From Dipylidium caninum (Eukaryota; Platyhelminthes; Cestoda; Cyclophyllidea; Dipylidiidae): 64,000 nt of DNA. The stretch spans positions 1 to 64,000 of the forward strand of contig QEYB01001164.1 of NCBI GenBank assembly GCA_017562135.1, in the 5' to 3' direction. The position numbers and the translations under genes are program-made. The notes beneath the pieces are model-generated. The model searched no databases and was not told where the DNA came from. It was given only the letters and a program-made list of their open reading frames with translations. Shown here piece after piece: positions 1 to 13,401 of the stretch; position 1 is the stretch's first letter; each line of letters opens with the position of its first letter.

Positions 1-389
1 GTACATGGTGTAAGTGCTCTCGACTTCTTTACCCACGCGTGAAGAAAACACCATCCCCCACGTCCTCCCCCTCCTTCCACTCCGTAATTGTATGTAATCC
101 TCATCGAGGAACGCATTCCACCGGCACCTTCATCTACGAGTCACTATCCAACACGCCGACCCTCGCTGAAAATCTTGACCAACGCCTGAACCTTGTAAAA
201 GACTAACTCATTAGAGACAACTTATTCCTTGGCGCAGAATTGTCGATTGTGGGTGATGTCTAATTCCCCTTCTCGATTCTGGTATACTTCACTAGGTTCA
301 ACCCTATCCGTTGCGCGTCCTTCGTGCGGTTCAAGACCCCCTGCCCTATCCTCCACACTCTCAGAGCAGAGGAGGGCGGCAACCTGCAC

Positions 390-750
390 GTTGTCGGAGA
401 TCGATCAGTTGTAAGAGGAATGATGCGTAAGCACTCTACTATCCTTCGTTACTGGGGCGACGCAGTTGACAAACATGCGAACCCTTTGGTCTTCCGCTGG
501 AGTGAAAAGATGGTATTAAATCAGAACTTCAAGGAGGTCGAGCCTCTTTGGACGGACTTGCGGCAAATTTCACTACACCTGTGCATACCGAGCAAGTTAT
601 TCATGAGTTTCTGTTATCTCAATTCGTGGGCCTTCAGATGACTGCGTGTACAACTGCTCAATCCGCATGGAACAGAATCCCCCAAAATCTTCGTGCAAAA
701 TTTAAAAGACGAGAACGAGGACAAGGCGCGACTGCAATGACAGACTGTCA
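390..750 (+). mobile_element. Decayed Ty3/gypsy pol remnant (integrase N-terminal region)
   Basis: Conceptual translation in two adjoining frames gives blocks resembling the stretch before and within the zinc-binding start of a Ty3/gypsy integrase: a piece reading TILRYWGDAVDKHANPLVF (the 'L..W.......P..L' region after RNase H) followed, after frame changes, by TACTTAQSAWNRI and NLRAKFKR, which match the usual T.......R.....P..R..... pattern. No catalytic core, LTR or intact frame was seen. The match is by eye and short, so another retroelement class is possible. Confidence 0.35.
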
Positions 751-799
751 TGTCACCTACCTAAAGCGCGGAGTAAGGCCTGCTCTTTTGCGGTCACTT

Positions 800-3700
800 T
801 GATGAGACACAGAACTCGGTGAACAAGGCACTAGCGACACAATCTGTCAGGCACTCGCTACTTTCAGATTCCGACAAAATAACTTAATCTGAAATTAGAA
901 TTTGCCTTAAAAACTCGAGAAATTCACAGATAGTATTCAAGGTGATAAAGAGTTAGAAAAGAGAAGTCAAAAGCGATAGCACCTAGAAACCACAAGCAGA
1001 TAGTTAGCATAGGAAAGTGATCATGTACCAGCGGGTAATGGGAGGTGACGGGTGATGTGAGAGAGACAGGGCTATCGGGTGCGGGGGCGAGTTCAGACCA
1101 GTGAACATGCCGCCGACCAGCATTTGGTGACCATCTGCGCCCTAAAAACGTTCTATTGTGAAGTGTTCCGCACGAGAATTGTAAACTGGACTATGCGCGA
1201 AGAGAGTGCGAATAGGCGGCGTGCTCTGTGGACTGAAAATTAAACGCGAACAAATCATCCGTTGGGTGCTGGGCAACAAAGCCGACCACTCACATATATT
1301 CGTAACCCCAAACTTTTATCTTTTATTTCTTCTGACTCAATTAATCAATTTACATTCAGACACGGCATGGTTCCCACCCGCAAGATACTCGTGACACACG
1401 CATACCGTCATAGTCGCAGCTTGGTCAACCATAGGTTCAAGTCGCCTTTGTTACGTACAGACACCTATTCCATGCTTTTTATGCCTACTGTGCCCCTAAA
1501 TAGCTCGGGAGGGCGTCTCCAGCGTGAGTTGTATCTAAGCAAGCTAAAGCAGATCGAGACTGCATGAAAGAAATGTCTCAATATAGGGCACCACAAGTCT
1601 TGGTGATTTGTTATGCTCGCGGTTTCACCACAGTCTGTGACGCCAACCTGTCTTGCTTCTGACTGGCCTCGATCACTTTCGACGAAGACGAGCATCTCTC
1701 CTTAATTTTCTAGCTGCAAACGACGTTAAAGCATCTCGGTGTCAACGGTCTAGTCTTTGCATTGTGTCTCCCAGCATGGAAGCGTTGCCAGCTCGAAATG
1801 TTGACTTACTGGGGACGAGCTACGCAACAGCGGGTGTAGGCGGATAGGGTCCAAAATGGAGACGATAAGGAGCCCAATGGCTAAATGCCATAAATGATGT
1901 CCACTGCGAAAGTCGTCAAGAAGGAGACAAGCCAAACTGACTACAATAGGCTAGAGTTAAGTAGAAGAAATTTCAATTACACTAAATTGAAGTTAAATCG
2001 TACATCAAAACAAGAAATAAATAATTCTGACTAGCCTCACGTAATGCATGAGAGGGATATGAGTTAACGCCCGCTTTTTATCATTCCGCTGCTGTAGGCG
2101 TACAAGTTTCAGGGGCGCAGCGATAGGATGCAAGAAATAGAATTGGTTGAAATTAAGAATTTATCTTCATACAGATCACCCGTGGCGCCCCCGGCGGGGG
2201 TGCTGCATAAAACCGCCATTCACTACTTTCCACAAACCTCATCTTCTAGAGTAGTTTGCATTCTGCTGAGACCCATTTGGACAGTGAAATATGTGTTGTT
2301 GATGCGAGGAACCATGTTAAGTCTGCAGCAACCGAATCACGTGGAACATTTCGGAAAGTTGGGCGATCTTGACAAATCTACGATGGACACCCCACCCAAT
2401 TAGGGAACAAAAACATGACGGGAAAAATTTACCATTTTGAAAAGCAGACTCTGGTCTGACATCAGTTCTAACTTCTTCTTCTCTAAGCCTATCAGTATAG
2501 CCAAAATATCTACTTGAAGAGAGTCGGTGCACCCTACTCATTAGACAGCTTGCCCAGAGCTGAAGAATTTACTCCTGAGGAGAATATAACTCTTTATACC
2601 ATTATTCAGTATTAACTCTTTGACTTCCTAGGTCCGGCCCCACAAAATGATAATAGGTGCTCCGACCTAAACTGAGTACTATACATCATATATACATCGG
2701 TTATGGATTGCCTTTCTACTATAAGGTGCAAGCTCCTTATTCCAACTCCCTCGCGCCAAACATTATCTCGGCATGTCGAGAAATGCAGTGAATGCGCCAA
2801 TACTATGTCACCAAGTCTTTACTTCTCACTCTACCCTTCAGAGATCGAGAACCCGTTTTACTTCACACTATTCTGTTATCACTGCAGGACTGCCCACATT
2901 TTCCACTAGTATACTCCAGCGTTCTTTCATGGTGCCTTTAGCCTTTTCACCGCGATTTTAAGGCCCGATGAGGACCCTATGTTAGTGTGTGGAGCTTAAT
3001 TTTTTGTTTGACCAGCCGGGAGGCTCTTTCACCAACACGGTGATGCTTCTATCCCTGCTACTCTCCCCCTAACTTAGACTTTGTTGAAAGATAAAGACCT
3101 CTTATCTTAGCTGATCACTAGCTATGGTCATGCTCGCTCGTAACCTGTTCATTCACTTTTCACGCTAGGCCACCTATGCTCAGGCCGTCTGCCCCTCGTA
3201 CCTACGTCAGTCGGAATATTCGACCTGCACATCAACCCGGCATCTGCAACGACGGCCCCAGGGACGCAGCAGGACTCGGGGGAAATATGAGGGTCTGACA
3301 AGAACCACACACTCACCCGTACTCTATCGTCGGCCTTATCCTTCCACATTTGAAGGCTGCGGACCAACAGGTTGTTGGTGTGAAATTGACGATCGGACGG
3401 GGGGGACATGGGCCACCACACGGCGAAAGCCCTGTCACATATGTTGGACCTCCCAGGGCTAATACTACGCGCACAGACAGTTCTATATCAGCGAGTCAAA
3501 GCGACAAACTCGACCCACATTGAGACATGTATTATGGACGATAGACTGCCAGATTGTTTTGATAAGAATTCACATGTTCAGCCGGTCCGTTTCGTGCAAA
3601 AGTGGGATCAGGAGTGCCTCCGCACCCTGTTGGAGTCTCGCAGTTGTGGGCGAGTGTGCTTAGTAGTTGCACGGTTAAATTTGTGCGCATAATCTGTGCG

Positions 3701-5100
3701 GTAGATTCAGTGTGCCATAATGTGGGCCCTATCATCCAATCTTTTGATGTCTCAGTCGCCCCCATGTCTGCCTCCGCAAACCACCACACAACAATATCGT
3801 GAGTTCCTCGGCGTCCTTGGCCTACCTGTCTCTCTACACATTTCCCCTTCTTTCTCTCCTAGCTGACGAGTTTCGCCTCTTCAACCAAATTATGCACTAT
3901 CTTCAACCTGACGCTTACTCTCCCCAAACTTTTCATCGGCTCTCTACTCGAGGATTCACATTGGATGACGTGCTGGAACCTGGAGCAAGCCATGAGCGGT
4001 TTGGCGAACCTATCAAACCGCCTTAGGGCATTCTGAAGTACCGCATTGAAAGAAGATGCTTTCTTCCGTTTTTTTAGATCAAGATAAGACAAGGTAGTTA
4101 GCGTACCCCATTTATTACTTCTCAAGCATGTTCTTCGGTTCTTCCGATATAGTTAGAGAAATCACATTTCTTCAGTCTCAATATGAGTACACCCGAGGTG
4201 ACGAAGCCATTAATTACCTTGTCGCGTTCGGTAAACCGGGACATAAATCAGCAGCTAAAGCAGGTTGTCCAGAATGCTCGTATACTTTCAGATCGGCGGA
4301 GCAAGCTCTGAGACTGTCAGCCCTGTCATAGCTAGACAGGAGCCTCAAGAGCGACGTCCACTTGATCAGTGGAGGTGGTTGGCCCAGACTAGGCCACATA
4401 ATATCAAACTGTCATTTTGATCGTGGCCATGTTGTGTACGCTCCAAGAAATTATGAAGAACATTCGCTTCATTCCAACAAAGGTCCATCAAGTTTCATGC
4501 ATGTTAAGAGGTCTGTGGCCCGTTGTTCTCCGTGCACGCCATACGATTCCGATAGAGCTGTTCTACGTAGTGCGTTACTTGTATACAACAAACTCGTATC
4601 CTGCATGGGACTACCAGTTACGCATACCTCAGGAGCTAAGGTCACTCTCGAAAAGTGAGGTAGGCATATAAGAGGCTGAATCTCGACTGCAGCTTAGAGT
4701 CACTCACCAACCATGGCGAGCTACATCTGTAAGCAACTTGTCTCCTCACACTTTAAGCAAACTATCAAGCATAGTCGTATATTCCTCCTCGATAAGAGCA
4801 GTACGCTGCCACACTACAATTGCTAAACCATGTCCGCGCGGGCATCCTCTTGGCTTCTACTGCTCAGCATCGATACTATTAACTCTACTCCCTATCACTC
4901 ACCTTCTTGCTGATCTATATCTATTCTTACGCAAAACGCAGGCAAGTATGAAACTCGTTAATGACAGTCATTGAGTCGAGATAAAATGTTAAGCGCCCAG
5001 TACCCCGGTGGGCACCGCCAGCAAAACCATCTATGTCTCTTACTACTATGAATCGGACACGAAGTGGATCATTGTGAAGCCTTAGTGCAATGCGCGCATA
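800..5100. other. Gene-poor stretch without a supported gene
   Basis: Many short frames of 60-105 codons occur on both strands, but none has a recognisable motif, consistent splice sites or a neighbour in phase. The base composition is closer to even than the AT-rich DNA to the right, consistent with old transposon-derived sequence, but no terminal repeat could be defined. Confidence 0.5.
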
Positions 5101-6190
5101 GTACAAGTGTAAGAGGGTGTGGTATGCGTTTGGTGTTCTTCCCTTTCTCGATTCATTTACTCATGCTGCGTCGTCACGTCAAGCATGCTGAATGCAAGAC
5201 CCGGCAAAAAAAACTCTTAAATCTCAATTAACTAGTGGCAGAATTATGTTCATAAAGTTGATTCAACGAGGTACTTTAGGGCTCAAGTATATCAAGCATT
5301 TCCATTGCAATAAACAAGACGCAATGCCCACACACAAGATACCGGAGCCTATTTGTATCTAGCGAACTGTCTTTTTAACTCCGCCTGGGCTTATAATTTC
5401 ACAGAAAAATAAAACAAAAGAAATCGAGGGACTCGTCCGAACAGATATATCCCACAGCCTAGTCCGATACTCCGAGCCATTCATTTCAATTTTAGACAGC
5501 TTTCCAGAGGCGTTTCAGGTCCATGATTTTCTTAGTATCTTGTCAGGTGCCACACAAATAATGCACGCTAAAATTGTCTAAATGTTGAGATTAAATGTGT
5601 AATTAGAAGATTAATCGCTTCGATACGTAAATTCTTTTGTATATGCTGTCAAAATCAATAATGCCCGCAATACGTAAAATTCTGGCTTCAACCTGGATAG
5701 AAAAACAATAAGCCCGACGAACCTGGCGCGATGACATGGCTCAGTGGAACACAAAAGAAAAAATCAACTTGTCCACTTCTCTCCCATCATAATCGAACGA
5801 AAACAAATAACAAGGGCCGTGGAAACAGTAAACTAATGACCAACTTAGAACACAATCGCGTAACCTGAGGCAGAGATCTAGGTAAGGCTGCGATGAAAAG
5901 AGAATCAGAAGGAAAAACCACAGGAAATGAGGGAGGCAATCTACAACGATGCAAGACCACGACACCCCTTCATATACTCGCAATAGGTACAGTTTATCGT
6001 TTATAAAAAAAGCCCATGAGCCAGAGAAAAAAATTGTCTCATACTGCAGCAGTGTTAGGCATAATAGAGGGCACTTTATAATGCGGCACTAACCTAGGGA
6101 TGTCATTTCCAATGGAAACGACAACTACAACGCAGTAAGACCGAGTTTGCGCCGCAAGCTGGTGGTTTCTTCATCGAAAGAAAGATATTA

Positions 6191-9100
6191 GCCAAACGTA
6201 TTACTGATTCCTAGAGCCAACAACTACTGTAATAATGATGGGGCTTTTAAAAGAATACGTCCTTTAGCACCCTCGGAGTTTGATAAACGAGCTAGTGAAG
6301 GGGGAGAGTAACCATCGCGACAGGTGTTGAATGGTAAAATAATTTTGGCAGACGAGCGCATTTCCCAGTTAGACTTATTATCCTTTGAAAAGGCGCAACG
6401 GGGATGATACTTGTTTTAAAATAAATATATAGGAACGGGAGCAGCTATAGACACTCCTATTACTAAAGGTTGTCATTTCCCTCATTCAACTAGCATTTGC
6501 AGGGAAAGCCAAAATCACAATAAGCCGTTTCGTCTCTCCTTTGGGACGGGAGGTTAGAAGAACCTCTACCGACATTGCCATCAACAAGTCGCTTTCCGTA
6601 AGAAGGTTTTATCAGCATTTGGTAACACTTTAACCTCAAGAAATAAAGATTTTCAACTGCGGTTAGATTTTTATCCCAAATAAAAGCATATACCAGAGTT
6701 CAGTGGGCATATAAACGAAATGCAAAAAAGTGAAACTCTACGATTTGTCAGCAAATGAATTACCCAATGAATGCTCTTGAAACGTTTACTATTGAGGGCA
6801 GGCCGGTATCGATGCTCAAAAAATGGTTAAAGGAAATGGGTAAGTAGGGAGCAGCGAGAGCAGATGATTCAACCGCAAATTTCGGAGCCACCCGAATATT
6901 TCTTGCGCAGCACAAGTTAAAACGACCAAAGTGAAATGTGCGAAAAACAAAGGATTATATATCGTATAATAGGCTTTGTAGCCTAACACGAAATGTCTTG
7001 ACGACGTAGACTATGACCTTCCAACCTGCCATAAAATAACGAACCTTTGTATTTTGGTGAGTTCCAAACGGGTTCATGAAAGATCTGCGTTCTTATTGAC
7101 ATTGATAAGCACCCCAAAAGAGAAGTCAAAAGAAAGCACAAATGACCTCAGGTAGCGTGAATGCTAACATTCCCGTGTTTTTATAATGAGGATTATTTGC
7201 CAGTGAAAAGAATCAGATTAGGGACCTTCAAATGTATGGCTAAAATCTGCATCTGTTTACGTTTTTTAGCACCGAAGCTACTCGTGTTATCCAGATACAG
7301 AAGAATACTATTCGTGATATTAGCTTTTCAGGCGATAATGCCCCAGAACTGGGTGCTTCGAGAGTTAAAATTCCATTCGCAGTGCAAGTGTTTAGAACAG
7401 AGCAGTGAAGTACCCCTACAGACGTGTCATAATCGATTAAAAACACTCAAGTTATAAAACTATTTCCATTAACCTGATTATCGAGAACGTCGTAGCCGAA
7501 TTCTGAAGCGTATGTCTTTACCAAACCAGCATTGATGGTGAAAGTGACGATTGCATTAACGAAGATATCTGGGACAAGATCTGAGAAGTAAGCAAACGTT
7601 GGAACGACTGGCGCAGGAAGACTGAAGATAGATGAAAAGGGGCAAAGTTCACTTCACTGTTCGAACCCCAATGAAATGTGTGATATCTTGAGACACATAA
7701 AATACAATCAAGTTGAGGCCAGATACTCCTATCTTTTGTTAAATTTTAGATCATATAAGTGAAGCTTTTAATCCTAACTTAAGGGATATTCATTTTGGAG
7801 AAAACGGGCCGCTTTGTAGAGGGATGAAGTAGCAATTAAGAGCATTTTTGAAATAAACAACATATTTCCTCCATGATGAAAATCCATAAACCCAATGTCA
7901 TTTTGTCTCAGATTTGCAATGACTCCAATAAAAAATGTCTACATGGCGCCACTGCCAATCAAAGTGAGGAGAAACAAAGGAGTGAAGTAACTGTGACACA
8001 TCGTCTTTTTTACCAATTAGCCTTATCGCATACCTGCTAACCCCGTGGATTATTAGGAAAAACTTTTAGTTCGTCAAGAGGTAATATGACAGATTCAAAT
8101 TTGAGTCAGCTTATGGAACACTTTGTTATGTAATTTCATATTCGTGGGTCGACTTACGCCTCCGGGAATTGGACCGACAATTACTGACGCCCAACGACTG
8201 GAAAAAAGCCAGACAAAATGAAGAGATGGCCGTGCCGAGACTACCTGGGGTAAAAACGCAAGACAAGTTACCTTTAGTTTGAACATACTTCTAAAGGCAT
8301 ATATGCGAATGTAAATAAAAAAAGGGTGTCAAGTGTGCCCTTCAAAAAAACTCCAAAATTCTACGAATGATCATCCATTTTGAGAGAGCAGTGTGCTCAG
8401 TAACTTGTTCATATTTTAAATGGCCGTAGAAATAAACTGAAAAAGTTTTTACAAAAAGCTTCCTTTAAATGACAAATTTGGATAACCTTATTCCATGTAA
8501 CTCATTTAGAAAATAGTAAAACAGGGTAGAAAGGGTTCGAGAGAAAAGGCGAAATCGACTTGCGAACCTCATAATCCAAAACCCTACTCCTACAGTAACC
8601 TAGTGGTAAGAACGCAAACTAAGAAAACAAAGGAAGTAAACACAAGAGAAAATAAGAACAAAACATTTATCTCATGCGTTTTGCAATTTTTGGAAGACAA
8701 AGTAAACGATTGATAAAGTGCGAGGTTACATATGCGCATTTTGCTAAACATAAGACATTTAACACTGCCTCATGTGGCAAGAGAGATTCAGTGACGCGGT
8801 AGGCCATTATAGCTGATGATAAACGCAGACTTACCATAATTAATTCCACGGGTATGGGAAATTTAAACCTTTTTCGGAAGAAGGGGTTAATGAACCACCG
8901 GAAGACCTCTAATAGTGTAATGCAAATGACACAGATAACAATTGTGGCGATGTTGGCTTGTGTTATACGTGCACATAGGTTGTAAATATTCTAAAAATTG
9001 GATAAAAGATACTCAAACGACCGAATAAGTAGATGGGGGATTTTTTAAGAAATGATCTTGAAAATTACAATGAAAATGTTTCCAGGACCGTATACACGAG

Positions 9101-9946
9101 GTAATTTTATTCCAAACAAGGAACTAAGTTGACTCGCCACAACATGAAATGCAGATGCACACATGAAGCCACTTATTAGAGGACCAGATAAGTACGTCGC
9201 CAGAAATCCGACTTGAAGCAACGCCATGAGAATCTGAGACATTTTTAAACATAAGTGGGTAAAACGATTAAGTTACCTGAAGAATTCCGACACAAAAAGC
9301 AAGAGTCAATGACAACTTAAGTCGAAAATCGTACTCTTCAGTTGACATCCCAGTATTATTGCTAGGATGATTTGGAGTGTAATATAAACTGGTTAGACGA
9401 TTAATGGGAGCAGAGAAAATTAGAGAGGCCAAAGAAAATGTACCTTTAATGGAAAAGAGGTATATTTGCATAGTTTAATAAAATTCTCAGTCAAAATAAA
9501 TGCAAGAAGTATACCAATTGAGTTATGTCTGGAGGTGGCAAAGAAGAAGTAAGCCAGAACGGGAAAAAAGGACGTATACAGCCCATTGATCGGACGAAGA
9601 CCAGCTAGTTCGCCATAAGCCATACCTTTATTAAGGGGCGAGACAATAAATGAACGTCGCAAAAACGATTACCTTGGGGCAGATGAAAAAATGCCATGGT
9701 CAGGCCGGTAATCACATCAAATGTGAAGCAGTGTAGATTGTAATATAACATCAATGATTTAAAAACCGGAAAGATTTCAAATCCGAACGTTTTGAGCCTC
9801 ACTTTGCGCAGGTGAGATTTGAATTTGGATAAAGTGAAAGGCGGTTTTGTTACTGCATGGAATTCATCATCAAATTCAAGTTGTGTATAGGTAAGTCTTT
9901 TCACACGATATCTAATACGGGTATTGGATTCTGGCTCCACGTTCAT
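6191..9946 (-). pseudogene. SLC26 sulfate/anion transporter, 5' exons intact, 3' half damaged
   Basis: Clean exons at 9946-9673, 9625-9515, 9443-9277, 9233-9069 and 8990-8835 join in phase. They encode the SLC26 membrane domain start: a hydrophilic N-terminus, [35 protein letters not shown], a SGPLISGFM segment and FKFPIPVELIM. Further pieces are recognisable at 8197-8158 (VIVGPIPGG), 7621-7474 (LPAPVVP through DVLDNQ) and 6226-6191 (LLALGISNTFG). The rest is broken: a fragment FISTAI at 8436-8416 runs into a stop, the 8158/7621 junction is one base out of phase, and the 6226 piece opens with TAG where the family has Glu and then meets another stop. No STAS domain was found. Family members are multi-pass membrane exchangers of sulfate, chloride, bicarbonate or oxalate. 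Either this is a pseudogene or the assembly carries indels. The family call is firm; the pseudogene call is inference. The 5' start chosen is the ATG at 9946. Confidence 0.7.
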
Positions 9947-10298
9947 TTTAAATTTTGTTAGTTCCGCGAGCTTGAGAAGCAACAAAATTGGTTTGCAACG
10001 GAAAGACAGGTCAGATCTTATAAAGACGACACAACGCCGAAATAATTAAAACAAGATGATAAAAGAAGTCCAAAGTCATTATAATAACTAACTTGGTTCT
10101 GAAACGGTATACATTACAGATCATAAAAAAAGTTATATAATTTTTAAGCCAAAATTAGTTAAACTTATATTAGAGACTTGTAACGAGGTATCTGGTCCTG
10201 TTTAATACAACACAATGAATTTCATTAGAAAAACGAAATCATATGGCCTTGAAGAAATGTTGAGACTTAATTAATAGCATTAAAATCGAAAAACTTAC

Positions 10299-10449
10299 TC
10301 ACCATCTTTAGTAATCTATTAGTGTCTTCCTTACATTTATCGAGACATAAATCCATAAATGCAGTTCTGTCTGTACAGTCACTGAGGCTTGCCATTAGGG
10401 AATCAAAATTCGACATATTATGCACGTAGCTTCTAACTGAAGTACTCAT
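10299..10449 (-). CDS. Possible coding exon of unknown gene (or 5' exon of the SLC26 locus)
   Basis: An ATG-initiated frame of about 50 codons ends at a good donor (AAGATG|gtgagt) in phase 0. It is hydrophilic, with a motif DKCKEDTNRLLKM reminiscent of, but not diagnostic for, syntaxin N-terminal helices. The next plausible acceptor downstream (near 9969, cttctcaag) is phase 0 and opens into the SLC26 first exon, so it could be an extra 5' exon of that locus. No independent support exists. Confidence 0.3.
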
Positions 10450-10499
10450 TAAATATTTGATTCGTGAAGCAGAGTAATATTAAGGGAATATAGTGTAAC

Positions 10500-13380
10500 A
10501 TATTTTCGTGTCTAGCTTTAGCAGCTGTTATGGCCGCCGGGCGGATTTGAATGAGGTAGCACAAAAAGAATATTCCGTATGCCACAACAACAGTAGAGAC
10601 CTGTCAACTTATGGGGGTCGACAAAGATTCAGAGAGCATAGAGATATTAGTGAAAGACACAAACCATTTTCTGGCCACGATAAAAAAGAAGTTAGGGGCT
10701 AAAATTATCAAAACAGTTTATTGCTGAGGGAAAAAGGTAAAAATGTATAAAAAATGAGGAATCCCAGATGGTGCAGGACTTCGCGATGTAAAAATATTGC
10801 CATAGTAATGAGATCAATTTGCGTTGAGTGAGTTGGTGAGTGAGAAAGATTTGTGACGACGAAGCATAACGTTCTCTTACTGCGTGCAAGGCTGATTTGG
10901 ATGAAAGGCCCTCGGGTCCTTAGAGTTTGAGAGAGGTTTGCTGGGGTGCCCACCGCTCGTCGCACACATCGCCTGAGTAGATTTAAGTAGGATTTGTGTT
11001 GTTCGCGAAATAGAAGATGAAGGTGGGGAGAGAGAAAGGATCGAGTGAGGTGGCCGGAGGGGACACTGCTTGGCCTCTCCATCAGTGAACTCGAGGTTGT
11101 TTGTGCAGAGGCAGTCTGGGTTGAGGTCGCCTGAGCACTGCTGCTGCAGTCGTTCCTCTTCTCCTCCACTTCCTAAGGCGTGGGAGGTCATGGAGTCAGT
11201 CGTTGAGAGTCGAAGGAGCTTCTGAATCAGCCACGGAAAAAACGCCCAACCCTTACACACTGTTACCTGTGACCGCTTTGACTACCTTGGCCACGTTGAC
11301 AGCTTTGACTAGCCTGTCTGGCCCCTCCACTGGAGTGACTCGCTCGCTCCTGCATTGATCGCCCCGCATCAGTATCACCCTCACTGGTGGCGACGGAATG
11401 GCTTCGTCACCTTCGGGGTGACTTTGATGAAGAATGTGTCACTGAGACACACGAGTGATGGCGTACGAGTCTACGGCGAAGTGAGAGAAGCTAGGGGATG
11501 GTGCACGCAGTTGACGTCACGTGGTTGCGGGTGTCGATGAAAGTTGGGAAGGAGAGCTGGAATTGGTGGGACTAAAGGAAGGAAGGAAGGAAGGAAGGAA
11601 GGAAGACTGATGTGTTGTGTGGTGTTTGCGGAGGCAGAATGGGGACTGAGGACGTGGGAAAGGCACAATGGTGATACCAATTAACTGCAAATTAACGGCA
11701 ATCTAACATCGCCCAATGCGAGATCCCAACAGGCGGAGCACTCCTGATCCCACTTCGAGCCGTGACATGTGAATTCTTCAACTGCAGTACGCTCGAGTTT
11801 GCGATGCCGCCAACATGTGACCGTCTCACTCGTTGGCGCAGCCTGCACTGTGGAAGTGGTTGAGACCAACGAGTGCTCTGTTGTGAGCGCAATTTCCGAC
11901 TGGGCTGAGAACAGTTAGCAGATGTTTGGTGAGTTTTCGTAAGTAGTGGGTGCGAGTCTGTGGTGAAAGAGCTCGGGTTGCCATGGCTGGCAAGCACAAC
12001 TCTGTGGCGGGAAATGGAAATTATGCGGTGGCGAGTAGCTGGTGAAGTTGGCGCCACACGACTGACATGCGAGTTGCGCGACGAGCGAAGGAGCTGCCTT
12101 TGAACCAAAACCGGTGGACACCCTCCATTCATTTGGACTGCCCCGCTCAACGCCCTCCTATCAGGCACGCATTGACACCACCTGTTATGGTCTGAGGGGT
12201 GGAGACCGCTGCGTGATGAATGAGGCCTCACAGTTTCGCGTCACGTCGTGTGAAACGCGAACAAACAATCAAGACGTGGGTGAAGGCAAAGTGCAGCCTC
12301 ATCTGTTTTTCACCGCGGAGACGCCCCATTTCGGGTGGTGGGAAAGGGCGTCGTGCGCATCGTTTGCAGCTGACGCACTGTTCCATTGCAGCCGTCCTAT
12401 TAAGTGGTCCACAAATAAAATTTAGCTAGTGTCCACCAGATTGCTTTTACTGCCACACGCCGCCGCAACGTCAACGCTTCGTGCTCCAATTCTCGTGCGA
12501 AAATACGTTTGGCGAACACGTCACCTGTCTCTCGCCCCCCTCCCCCTCTCAAGCCCACCTCCCATTCTGTCAGTAATGCCCACTGCGGCTAAGCTATGTC
12601 CGCCTCCTCCTTCCACCACTCGTCCTCGCTCGTCGAATGCCCGGCTGCGTGGCTGATGGACTTCCACTTCAGGCGTCTATCGCTTACTCAGTGAAGGTGT
12701 TTTGCATTCACTGTGCACTGAGTGCTGCCGCCCTCCTCTGTGAGAGTGAGAGGCCGCGAAGTTGAGACGATGGATTGACTAGTGAGGACATGCTCTACAC
12801 CGCGATTTGTCCTGTGACGAGTAGGCGTTCGGGGCCGGTGGAGCGTGGAAACGAGGAGGACTGGAGTTGAGCGGTGCACCGACCGAGTGTCATCCGCACT
12901 ACCTGTTTACCCAAGGTCTTGTCAATTTTTAATAGTTCCTTATTTGTCAGTTCTGCCTTCGCCTCCCCGTGTTTTTTTTTGGTAGGTAATTGCCACGGCC
13001 TCCAACTCTTGTAGCGCTAAAATTTCTGTACCTATCCTTATCATATTTGGCTCTATGTTAACGAACAGTGACATTCCCATCTCGGAGACTTTATTTATCT
13101 TCTTTTTTGCTGTCAGTCACATTTGTGTACGTGTCTGACCCAACGTTGCTCCTCGTTGTTACCACATTTTGGCCTTTCAAGGGACCTCTGCCCTCCCTTT
13201 GAGGTCCTGACGCCCCAAGATAAATTATTATTTCCCTTTATCTAGTGGAGGCAAACTCCTAGGGTTAAATGGCGGACACGAGATAATGCTTTGGTCATTT
13301 TCAATCTTAATAAAATAGGGAAAGGGATAAAATCACAGTACTTTCAGAATTTTTGAGGGTAGACTGTAATGGAGTGAGGT
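10500..13380. other. GC-rich gene-less stretch
   Basis: Long overlapping open frames occur on minus (for example 11692-12231 and 10708-11169) but they are Ser/Arg/Pro-rich, overlap each other in different frames and show no family motif, as expected from GC-rich non-coding DNA with few stops. A GGAA microsatellite lies inside. Possibly an unrecognised repeat family. Confidence 0.45.
11575..11605. repeat. (GGAA)n microsatellite
   Basis: About seven uninterrupted GGAA units followed by a non-repetitive flank. Confidence 0.9.
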
Positions 13381-13401
13381 TCGCTCGAGAGGTGGCAAAA
13401 T

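Noticed and set aside
5741..5983. Hydrophobic minus-strand frame considered as SLC26 C-terminal membrane exon
   Set aside because: Hydrophobicity only; no alignment to SLC26 helices or STAS and no phase-consistent splice sites.
8667..8849. Minus-strand frame continuing past the SLC26 PVELIM exon
   Set aside because: A strong donor (atg|gtaagt) ends the exon; the continuation does not resemble the transporter family.
10708..12231. Overlapping minus-strand open frames of 127-179 codons
   Set aside because: They overlap in different frames, are Ser/Arg/Pro-rich as expected from GC-rich DNA, and have no family motif or splice partner.
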